DNA of 14,581 bases. Source: Chloroflexota bacterium (GTDB lineage Bacteria; Chloroflexota; Limnocylindria; Limnocylindrales; CSP1-4). The DNA lies in contig JAJYXX010000125.1 of NCBI GenBank assembly GCA_021801545.1, forward strand, positions 1 to 14,581, written 5' to 3'. Positions within the stretch are counted from its first letter, which is position 1; each line of letters begins with the position of its first letter. The notes beneath the pieces are model-generated. The model saw only the letters and a program-made list of their open reading frames with translations, was not told where the DNA came from and searched no databases. The translations under genes and the position numbers were made by a program. Below, in pieces: positions 5,765 to 12,392 of this stretch.

Positions 5765-7253
5765 GTGCCCCGCACCCGCCAGCCACGTCCCGCCGCCCCG
5801 CCGCTGACCACCGCGCAGGCGCTCGGCAGCCTGGTCAAGTCGGCGCGCGACATCATGCGCAAGGACAAGGGTCTGAGCGGCGACCTCGACCGCCTGCCGA
5901 TGCTCACCTGGATCATGTTCCTCAAGTTCCTCGACGACATGGAGCGGATCGGGGAGGCCGAGGCGACTGAAGGGCGAGCGCTACCGCCCGGCGGTCGAGC
6001 CGCCCTACCGCTGGCGCGACTGGGCCGCGCCCGACGACGGGATCACCGGCGACGCCCTCCTCGCCTTCGTCAACAACGAGCGCGCCACGCTGCCCGACGG
6101 CACCGAGGGCCCCGGCCTCTTCGCCTACCTGCGCGGCCTCCAGGGCGCCGACGGCGGCGACCGCCGCGATGGCGTCGCCACCGTCTTTCGCGGCACGGTC
6201 AATCGGATGATCAACGGCTACCTGCTGCGCGACGTGATCAACAAGATCGACAACATCCACTTCACCAGCTCGGACGAGATCCACACCCTCGGCGCGCTGT
6301 ACGAGTCGATGCTCCGCGAGATGCGCGACGCGGCCGGCGACTCGGGCGAGTTCTACACGCCTCGGCCGGTCGTCCGCTTCATGGTCGAGGTGGTCGATCC
6401 ACGCCCGGCCGAGACCGTCCTCGACCCGGCCACCGGCACCGGCGGCTTCCTGTTCGAGGCGTACGGGCACCTGGAGCGCCTGGCCCGCACGGTCGAGGAT
6501 CACCAGCTCCTCCAGCGCGGCACGATCTTCGGCGGCGAGCCCAAGCCGCTGCCCTACCTGCTGGGGCAGATGAACCTGCTCCTCCACGGGCTCGAGTGGC
6601 CCCAGATCGACCCCGGCAACAGCCTCCGCTTCCCTCTCCACGAGATCGGCGAGAAGCAGCGGGTCGACGTCATCCTCACCAATCCGCCCTTCGGTGGCGA
6701 GGAGGAGCGCGGTATCCTGGCCAACTTCCCGGCCGACCGCCAGACGGCAGAGACGGCGCTCCTCTTCCTGCAGCTGATCATGCGCCGGCTGCGCCGTCAG
6801 CCCAAGGCCGGCTTCGGGCCGTCACGGGCGGGCGTCGTCGTCCCCAATGGGACCCTCTTCGGCGACGACGTGGCGGCGCGGATCAAGGAGGAGCTGCTCC
6901 GGGAGTTCAACCTCCACACCATCGGGTACTACGAGCTGCCGCCGCCGGAGGGTCGGAAGCAGTACACCAAGACCGCGCCCTACGTCTCGGGCGAGTTCCC
7001 GACCTTCCTCCCCGCTGACGATCGTCTCGCGGACCTTTCGCCCTTCTTGTCGGGCTCGACGCGGTCCAAGTTGACGCAGGCCGCAATGAACCGAATCCCG
7101 ATCCCCGTCCCGCCCTTGGCCGAGCAGAAGCGCCTGATGTTGACGGTGAGAGCGGCGGCTTCGGCGGCTGCATCCGTCGGGCAGCAGCTGTCACTGGCTG
7201 AAGTGCTTCAGGCAGCGCTGACGGCATCGGTGCTGGCACGGGCGTTCAACTAG
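5765..7253 (+). pseudogene. hsdM: type I restriction-modification remnant: frameshifted hsdM joined to the 3' end of hsdS
   Basis: The first part (from GTG 5765) reads as the N-terminus of a type I methyltransferase, with RDIMRKDKGLSGDLDRLPML and TWIMFLKFLDD. The frame is lost at about 5963, where skipping one base in GAGGCGACTGAAG restores ERLKGERYRPAVEPPYRWRDW. The second frame carries the rest of HsdM: IHFTSSDEIHTLGALYESML, GEFYTPR, SAM-binding DPATGTGGFL and catalytic NPPF. Then FNLHTI joins directly to GYYELPPPEG, lacking the roughly 30-35 residues (LPNGVFAPYT region) that relatives have there. Soon after KTAP (near 6980-7020) the sequence becomes the end of a specificity subunit: FLSGSTRSKLTQAAMN and PIPVPPLAEQ, with a last helix ending in ARAFN. 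Both target-recognition domains, most of hsdS and all of hsdR are absent. Specific methylation is therefore unlikely. Confidence 0.85.
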
Positions 7254-7376
7254 CCCCGTTCAGCGGATCCCGGCTGCCAGCTCCACGACCCGACCGTTGC
7301 TCCGGAAGATTCCTGACCGGCCACGCCAATCAGCCGAGGTTCCTGGTACTGACCAGCGCAAGGCAGAGTAAGGTTG

Positions 7377-7388
7377 GCTGAGCTCAGC
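7377..7388. repeat. 12-bp perfect palindrome upstream of the membrane protein gene
   Basis: GCTGAGCTCAGC lies 22 bases before ATG 7411, in a 157-bp gap with no other clear signal. It could be an operator or a short stem near the ribosome site. No convincing promoter boxes flank it. Confidence 0.3.
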
Positions 7389-7410
7389 TGGTCCACCTCG
7401 AGACCGTATC

Positions 7411-8022
7411 ATGCCGGCAGTGACGACCGAACCGATTGTCCTGGCGACTTGGGGATTGGTGGCCGTCACCGGCCTGCTGGTGCTGGTGACGGTGGGGCTT
7501 GTGTACGTCGGGTGGCATCAGGTTCGGCAGGCGAGGACAACGACCGAGGAGGTCCGCCGGCAGACCGCCGAACTGGGGCGTGAGGCTGACGCGGCGCTCA
7601 GAGCTGTCGAGGCAACGCGCGATATGGTTATCGAGATGCGTGCCGACCGGGCATTCCGAGACCCGTTCAAACTCGCCCTGGACGTCGAGTGTCGGGCGGC
7701 CGGCCACTGCCGGCTCGTCTTCGCGAACATCCACGAGCGCCCGATGCATACAACTAACATCGTCGTTCGCCAGGTAGCGCCGCCGCCGGCGGCTCCGCTC
7801 TATGAACAGAAACTCGACGTCACGATCGCACCCGCGTCCGATTGGGAGTACATGTTCGCGTACGACTACGTGCGGGTTGGCTTGATCGCGGTCGAGCTGG
7901 ACGGTCGCCCGGTCGGCGGCATTCCCCAGCGTCTCGAGTTTCGACTCCAACGTGGAGATGACGGACGCCTTACCCCGGCGGGCCCGCCCGGCTGGTGCAT
8001 CTTCGCGACCCAGAAGGGATAG
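7411..8022 (+). CDS. single-pass membrane protein with coiled coil, unknown function
   Basis: I do not recognise the family. The product has 203 residues. Residues 9-34 form one strongly hydrophobic helix (LATWGLVAVTGLLVLVTVGLV). A charged, heptad-like helical stretch follows to about residue 78 (QVRQARTTTEEVRRQ onward), probably a coiled coil. The remainder (about 85-203) is a mixed soluble domain with regular beta-like alternation, probably cytoplasmic given the Arg-rich segment after the helix. This architecture is common in small membrane proteins found in defence and accessory islands, where the soluble domain may sense or anchor a partner, but nothing here identifies one. ATG 7411 is the only start that precedes the helix; the GTG at 7420 would shorten it by three residues. 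It converges on the Abi_C gene, with 112 bp between the stops. Confidence 0.65.
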   Translation: MPAVTTEPIVLATWGLVAVTGLLVLVTVGLVYVGWHQVRQARTTTEEVRRQTAELGREADAALRAVEATRDMVIEMRADRAFRDPFKLALDVECRAAGHCRLVFANIHERPMHTTNIVVRQVAPPPAAPLYEQKLDVTIAPASDWEYMFAYDYVRVGLIAVELDGRPVGGIPQRLEFRLQRGDDGRLTPAGPPGWCIFATQKG

Positions 8023-8033
8023 ATCGTTCGGCG

Positions 8034-8044
8034 GGCAGCCTGCC
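8034..8044. terminator. short stem in the convergent gap (weak terminator candidate)
   Basis: GGCAG-C-CTGCC lies in the 112-bp gap between two convergent genes. GGCGATCGCC (8084-8093) is another perfect palindrome in the same gap. Neither has a T-run. Termination must happen somewhere here for both strands, but no site stands out. Confidence 0.2.
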
Positions 8045-8134
8045 GGCCGTGGATCAGCCCGGCGCTCTGTCCAGGGCTCACAAGGCGATCGCCGATGCCA
8101 CACCCACCCGTAGTGCATCGACGTCGGTCATGGA

Positions 8135-9028
8135 TCAGTCCCCGGATGCTGGAGAATCGCGGTGGGTCACGAGTTGGCGGCTGCCGACCCCGCGCCACGG
8201 TGCGTTGGGGTCATCCAGCGTGTCGAGGACGAAGGTCGCGTATGCGATCGCTGAGCGGGCCGCGAAATCCGCGTGGCGGGGCTTGATCCCGCTGATCCGG
8301 CGGCCGCGGCCATGCCCTGTGCCGTAGCCCATGTTCCGCAGCTCGGCCAGACCGCCCGCCACCTGCGCGAGCCCGCCCAGGAGCTTCGTCATCACATCTG
8401 CACCCTTGGCCGTCGGGGCGACGGCCTCCGGGTGGAGCTTCAAGCAGACGAGCGCCCGTTTCGAGAGCGCGGGGAGGCCCTCGTTCTCGTCAATCGGCTC
8501 CCCGAGTTCCATCAGGACGAACTTCGCGGTCGCCTCGACCAGCTCCTTGGCCGCGCCGATCAGCTCCTCGGGCTCCTGGTCGAGCCGCTCGAGGCGCTGG
8601 ACATGGAGTCGGATGTCGCTCTCGGTCGGCGTCGAGGCTAGCCGCGCCGACGCAGTGAGGAGCGGAGGCGGCAGCCGGAGCCGGCCCTTGCTGTCGGGCT
8701 CGATGCCAGCGCGCCGGAGCACCTTCATCAGGCGATCACGCCGTGCTCGCCAGTCGTCGTTGTCATGGTCGTCGAGGATACCTTCGACGACGCGGAGGTA
8801 GCGCTCCACGTCATCGGGAGATGTGAAGTCGATGGCGGCGTGAAACGCATCGGCCACTTGGCGCCGGACGCCGCTGGCCGTCGGCTCGAACTGCGCCGCG
8901 GGCTGGAAGCCCTCGACCCGGAAGAGCTCTCCGATCTCGTTCGCCGTGTACAGGCCCCAGCCGCCGACCGCATCACGCACCGCGTACCTGATCGACAATG
9001 GCACCAGCTCGGCGCGCCGCCCCGCCAT
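8135..9028 (-). CDS. abortive infection family protein (Abi_C domain)
   Basis: The product has 297 residues. About residues 155-272 match the Abi_C (abortive infection C-terminus) pattern: ELIGAAKELVEATAKFVL, a leucine-rich middle (LSKRALVCLKLHP), GGLAELRN followed by YGTGHGRG, then a final helix with RHADFAARSAI and FVLDTL. The N-terminal 150 residues hold SIRYAVRDAV and a helical region rich in Asp/Arg with no motif I can name. Arg231-Asn232 and His239 recall the Arg-x4-6-His motif of HEPN RNases, but the spacing here is longer, so RNase activity is only a suggestion. GAGGA five bases before ATG 9028 supports the start. It is the last gene of the minus-strand run, 256 bp from its upstream neighbour, so it may have its own promoter. 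Predicted role: phage defence by growth arrest. Confidence 0.78.
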   Translation of the reverse strand: MAGRRAELVPLSIRYAVRDAVGGWGLYTANEIGELFRVEGFQPAAQFEPTASGVRRQVADAFHAAIDFTSPDDVERYLRVVEGILDDHDNDDWRARRDRLMKVLRRAGIEPDSKGRLRLPPPLLTASARLASTPTESDIRLHVQRLERLDQEPEELIGAAKELVEATAKFVLMELGEPIDENEGLPALSKRALVCLKLHPEAVAPTAKGADVMTKLLGGLAQVAGGLAELRNMGYGTGHGRGRRISGIKPRHADFAARSAIAYATFVLDTLDDPNAPWRGVGSRQLVTHRDSPASGD

Positions 9029-9284
9029 CCATTCCTCGTTCTCGACCGCCGTCCGACCGCGGCACTTTGACGCTCATCGGAGCGGCGCCGTCGACGATGA
9101 TACCGGGCACTTGGCCAGCCCCTCATCGGCCTGCAATCTACCAAGCTTGATCCTACGCAGGCGTGCGGGGCGCTGAGCTCGTCCAGACGCGTCCGTGACG
9201 CCTCGCCTGGGCGGAAATGGTCGCAGATTCGTGCGCAGGCTCGCCGTCCGCATCACTTCCCCGCCGGTCCAGCGCAGGGAGCTG
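9029..9284. other. 256-bp intergenic region between the RecB-like and Abi_C genes
   Basis: No convincing gene is visible. A 60-codon minus-strand frame (9074-9256) is arginine-rich and has no Shine-Dalgarno. On the minus strand TATCAT (complement of 9097-9102) could be a -10 box for the Abi_C gene with a leader of about 60 bases, but no good -35 box sits at the right distance. The gap is large compared with the other spacings in this run, so the Abi_C gene may be transcribed separately. Confidence 0.3.
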
Positions 9285-10283
9285 TCAGCGTCGCGGGCGC
9301 TCGGCGCGGGCCACGCCCCGGAACTCAGCTCGGAGCGCAGCGAGGGATGCGCGACCGGGCCCGGCGATCCCGTCGAGCACTGCTTCGAGTGGCCAGGCCA
9401 TGAGATGGCGCTGGCGGGCGAGGTAGATCCCGAGACGGTCGATCCGGTACGCGTCGTCGTAGTCGAGGAGGGTGTAGCCCAGGAGTTGGAGGAGCCAGCC
9501 CTGATCCAACTTCGGGTTGACGGTCGCCTTGATGTCGAGCAGGCAGCCGTCGAGGATGAGGTCCGCGTCCGCGCCGCCGACGTCGGCCGAGCCCGCGAAC
9601 GTCGGGTTGAGGGTCACCAGGTCGGTGAGCCAATCGGCAAAGCGGTCGTAGAAGCCGTACGAGAGAGCGGCGAGATCGGCCAGCCAGGCGGGCTGGGCGA
9701 GGTCGAGGAGATCCCCAGCGGTCGACTGTGCCCCGAGGCGGGCGAGCGGCGACGTCGGCTGGAGAAGGGCCCGGAAGACTTCGTCGAACAGGGCGAGGGC
9801 GACGCAGGCGCGGTCGAGTCGCTCCTCGTCGGCGCGGTCGAGCCGCCGACCCGCCGGCGTGAGCTCGGCGGTGAGCGCCTCGAGATGACGGAAGAAGGCG
9901 GCCGGGAGGGTTTCGGAAACGGCAGGATCGTCAAGGTCGGGGATCCCGGACACCCAGACTTCTGACTTGCTCGGCGACTGGCGCCAAAGCGCCGGATGCT
10001 CAGGATCCTCGGCGAGCAGGTACTGTCCGAGGGTCAGGGCAGCCCCGGACCACGCGATGAGCTCGCGTGGCGGCGTGACCGCGAAGTAGTAGCGCAACCG
10101 GTAGTCGAACGCGATGCCGATGGTCGTCCAGGGCACCGGGCCGTCGGGCCGGATCGTCGGTGCGGCCGGGCCGGGCAGGTCCTTTCGCATCTCCTTCAGA
10201 TGCGGCCCGAGGTTCGGGAACTGGTCGATGAGCCAGCGCCGGACCGGGCTCTGGAGGTCGCGCAGATGCGAGGTGAGCGACAT
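9285..10283 (-). CDS. predicted PD-(D/E)XK nuclease, RecB/Cas4-like core
   Basis: The product has 332 residues, and I know no named function for it. The C-terminal third has a nuclease-like core. GGADADLILDGCLLDIKAT (residues 236-254) gives Asp241 then Asp250-Ile-Lys252, the pattern of motifs II and III of the PD-(D/E)XK fold with Asp in the third position. WLLQLLGYTLL follows with Gln266 and Tyr270, the QxxxY motif typical of RecB and Cas4-like nucleases. The next strand (IDRLGIYLARQ) also fits. The N-terminal two thirds (residues 1-225) are mostly helical, with SHLRDLQSPVRRWL and a TIGIAFDYRLRYYF segment, and match nothing I recognise. ATG 10283 has GGAG seven bases upstream. The gene starts 91 bp after the GIY-YIG stop and is probably in the same transcript. 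DNA cleavage is inferred from motifs only. Confidence 0.62.
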   Translation of the reverse strand: MSLTSHLRDLQSPVRRWLIDQFPNLGPHLKEMRKDLPGPAAPTIRPDGPVPWTTIGIAFDYRLRYYFAVTPPRELIAWSGAALTLGQYLLAEDPEHPALWRQSPSKSEVWVSGIPDLDDPAVSETLPAAFFRHLEALTAELTPAGRRLDRADEERLDRACVALALFDEVFRALLQPTSPLARLGAQSTAGDLLDLAQPAWLADLAALSYGFYDRFADWLTDLVTLNPTFAGSADVGGADADLILDGCLLDIKATVNPKLDQGWLLQLLGYTLLDYDDAYRIDRLGIYLARQRHLMAWPLEAVLDGIAGPGRASLAALRAEFRGVARAERPRR

Positions 10284-10374
10284 GGTCAGCTCCGAGCCCG
10301 ACCCAACTCGACCGCGACCAGACCCTCCGCGAGCCGCTCTGGGCCGCGGGGATCGGTCGGTTGTCCGGTGGCCA

Positions 10375-10797
10375 TCATCGCTTCGTCAGTGGCGGCATCC
10401 ACTCGGCTTTCAGGCGTGCTTCCAGTCTGACGGCCTCGGCCTTGGAACGGCAGACGACCCAAGCGACGCAACAGGCGAGGACCCAGGCGCGCAGGCTTGC
10501 GAGTTGGTCGGCGGTGAGCTTGATGCGCTTGGCCTTGATGTCGGCGGACGTGCCGAAGCCGAGGTGTTCGGCGACATTGCGACGAAAGGCAGAGGTACCG
10601 ACCGAGCGGCCCTGGCCGAGGTGATTGCCCCATACGCGCGCGCGAAGGTCGTCCGCCTTCCCGACGTACACGGCTCGGCCGCGTCGATACCAGGCGTAAA
10701 CGCCGGGGTCAGAGGGCACGTCGGCGTCACGCAGATCCCGTGCGCTCAGCCTCGGCTGGCCCTCGAGTCGCACCCAGAGAGGTCGCTCGGCTTCCAT
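10375..10797 (-). CDS. GIY-YIG nuclease domain protein
   Basis: The product has 140 residues, almost entirely one GIY-YIG domain. Gly32-Val33-Tyr34 and Tyr44-Val45-Gly46 are the two halves of the signature (PGVYAWYRRGRAVYVG), followed by LRARV with the expected arginine at 52 or 54. The C-terminal helix EARLKAEWMPPLTKR carries the metal-binding glutamate (Glu126) and the PPL ending. The usual Asn after PPL is Thr here. ATG 10797 is chosen because GAGGTAG just upstream is a good ribosome site that includes the stop codon of the PIN-like gene. Longer forms reading into that gene are out-of-frame overlap. The 4-bp gap to the PIN-like stop argues that the two are co-translated and may act together. 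Small GIY-YIG proteins can be homing, repair or restriction nucleases; the target is unknown. Confidence 0.82.
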   Translation of the reverse strand: MEAERPLWVRLEGQPRLSARDLRDADVPSDPGVYAWYRRGRAVYVGKADDLRARVWGNHLGQGRSVGTSAFRRNVAEHLGFGTSADIKAKRIKLTADQLASLRAWVLACCVAWVVCRSKAEAVRLEARLKAEWMPPLTKR

Positions 10798-10801
10798 CTG
10801 G

Positions 10802-11773
10802 CTACCTCGGCAGCGACAGGATGGCTGGGGCCAGATCCCGAAGATCATCGAGCACGATCGTGCCGTATGCCTCATCCAGGTGGGCATCTCGGATGAGGCC
10901 CCGCCAGTGCCGCTCGGTCACGACAATATCGCAGTAGGGGACTACCACGCTCAGCGCCGCGATGTCGTTGAGGTCGTTCTCTTCCCAGCGCTGCTGCGGG
11001 TTGCGGTGGCGCACGCGGACCAGCTGGTAGTTCATCCGCCGCGTGGGGAGGGCGAGCAAGAAGTCGGTCAACGTATCGGCCCCGGCAAGCTGGTCCGCGG
11101 ACAGCCCGGCGCGCCCCATCGCCTCGCTGAGCGGGTCGAGGATGGCGACGAGCTCCTGGGCGATCAGGGCCCGTGGTAGGCGCCCGCGCCCGAAGCCGGC
11201 CTCGCGGAGGCGCTCGCCGTTCTCGCGCTGACCGGCGGCGAATCGTTTGCCATGGACCCGCTCGGTGCCGGTGCGGAGCCGGGGCACCGGCAGGTCTTCT
11301 GGTGGTCCGGCGAGGGCGGCGAGCTCCCACTCCTCCTCGAGAGAAGGCCTGAGATCAGGGTGCTGGGCAAGGAGCGCGCGGAGTTCGTCGGAAACCGGGA
11401 AGCGCGGGCCGAGCCGACCGAAGGCGTGGGCGACGCCGCGGCCGAAGATGTCGACCGCCCGGATGTGCCGCGGTTGTCCGAAGCGCTCACGGAGAGCGAG
11501 GTCGAGCTCCATCCGCAGGAGCAGATCGGCCGGAGCGATCGTGTCGAAGCGCGACAGCTCGGCCATGAACCGCGCGAGCGTGCCCCGCTGCGACCAGGCC
11601 TGCTTACGCCAGGTCTCCATGTAGTGGAAGCAGGAGAGCGGCAACGAGAGGAGGCCGGCGGCGACGCCATGGCGCGCGAGCAGGAGAAGGTCGTCGAGCG
11701 CAGCGCCGTCCTTGCCGGCGGCGGCCCGCGCGAGCTCGATCCACTTGTTCTGGTCGAGGTAGACGCGGCGCAA
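10802..11773 (-). CDS. PIN-like domain protein, unknown function
   Basis: The product has 323 residues, about twice the size of a VapC toxin. The N-terminus RRVYLDQNKWIELARA places Asp7 at the end of the first strand, as in PIN nucleases. Near the C-terminus, END-LND at residues 265-270 and PYCDIVVTERHW (Asp282) supply the remaining acidic positions and the last core strand. The roughly 250 residues between are mostly helical and Arg/Leu-rich, with a methionine-containing FHYMETW segment, and probably form an inserted helical domain. The start is TTG 11773, with CGGAGG about eight bases upstream. It follows the smaller PIN gene by 95 bp and is coupled to the GIY-YIG gene by a 4-bp gap. Predicted RNA or DNA cleavage is inference from fold and acidic residues. 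No antitoxin-like small gene lies directly beside it. Confidence 0.68.
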   Translation of the reverse strand: MRRVYLDQNKWIELARAAAGKDGAALDDLLLLARHGVAAGLLSLPLSCFHYMETWRKQAWSQRGTLARFMAELSRFDTIAPADLLLRMELDLALRERFGQPRHIRAVDIFGRGVAHAFGRLGPRFPVSDELRALLAQHPDLRPSLEEEWELAALAGPPEDLPVPRLRTGTERVHGKRFAAGQRENGERLREAGFGRGRLPRALIAQELVAILDPLSEAMGRAGLSADQLAGADTLTDFLLALPTRRMNYQLVRVRHRNPQQRWEENDLNDIAALSVVVPYCDIVVTERHWRGLIRDAHLDEAYGTIVLDDLRDLAPAILSLPR

Positions 11774-11868
11774 GGCCTGCCCTCCGGGGGAAGCGAGCTG
11801 AAGCCGGCGTTCAGGGAAGCGGCGATCGGGGACTCGGGGCGCTGGCGAGCCGGCCTCGGCGCGCAGGG

Positions 11869-12387
11869 TTAGACGACCTCAGGATCCGGGCACTCCTCGA
11901 AGAAGCCTGTATCCACGTTGGGGACATACGCGCCCCCGGTGATGAAGGCTGCGAGATGGACCTCCGCTTGAGCAGCTGTCAGGTGCCCGTGCTCTACCGC
12001 GAAGCAGAGGACCTCGCGGGTCCCGACGACGTTGCCCGGGCCGAGCAGCGCCCCGGCGATCGCGATCGCCTCGCCGTCGTCGCTGACGACGCATCCGGAC
12101 AGGGCGCGCGCGGCTGCAACCGCACTCGCTTCACCCGCATCCATCTGGCGGTGGACACGGGCGAAGAAGGCGAGATCGTCTGGGGCGGTGATGGTGAAGG
12201 AGAGGATCCGGCCCAGAGCGATGCCAGCGTCCAGATTGATACGCGCCGATTGGCACTCCCGGTACACCTCGTCGGTGACGTAAGCCCGGGTTGCGAGCGC
12301 CTGCTCGAGCAGGTCGAACTGGCCGTTCTTCGAGAACGTGATGACGACGGACGCGTCGAGGGCGAACCGCCGCTGCTCGCAGGACAA
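11869..12387 (-). CDS. PIN-domain protein, probable toxin partner of the Xre-ImmA protein
   Basis: The product has 172 residues and a full set of PIN acidic positions: Asp11 in FALDASVV, Glu44 in TDEVYRE, Glu86 in MDAGEASAVAAAR and Asp103/Asp104 in VVSDDGEA. The GEA-then-SDD order is the normal PIN topology, so a metal-dependent ribonuclease is likely. A C-terminal extension (about residues 125-172) with HLTAAQAE and an acidic tail goes beyond the core. The start is TTG 12387. GGAGG on the minus strand (complement of 12398-12402) lies ten bases before it, inside the last codons of the Xre-ImmA gene, whose stop is only five bases away. The pairing with an Xre-ImmA/IrrE protein in place of a small VapB-type antitoxin is the notable feature. 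Confidence 0.78.
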   Translation of the reverse strand: MSCEQRRFALDASVVITFSKNGQFDLLEQALATRAYVTDEVYRECQSARINLDAGIALGRILSFTITAPDDLAFFARVHRQMDAGEASAVAAARALSGCVVSDDGEAIAIAGALLGPGNVVGTREVLCFAVEHGHLTAAQAEVHLAAFITGGAYVPNVDTGFFEECPDPEVV

Positions 12388-12392
12388 CCGGA

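Noticed and set aside
5964..7018. continuation of the first hsdM frame past the frameshift
   Set aside because: After about 5963 this frame gives an Arg/Pro-rich product, while the neighbouring frame carries all HsdM motifs.
8084..8093. GGCGATCGCC palindrome as a repeat-element signature
   Set aside because: It is a single copy here. A 10-bp palindrome in GC-rich DNA is not enough to claim an element.
9195..9965. 256-codon plus-strand frame opposite the RecB-like gene
   Set aside because: It is Glu/Val/Gly-rich with no motif. The minus-strand frame has nuclease motifs, a ribosome site and neighbours in the same direction.
10798..10887. 30-residue upstream extension of the GIY-YIG protein
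   Set aside because: It lies inside the PIN-like coding region out of frame, and is Cys/Arg/Ser-rich. ATG 10797 has a good ribosome site.
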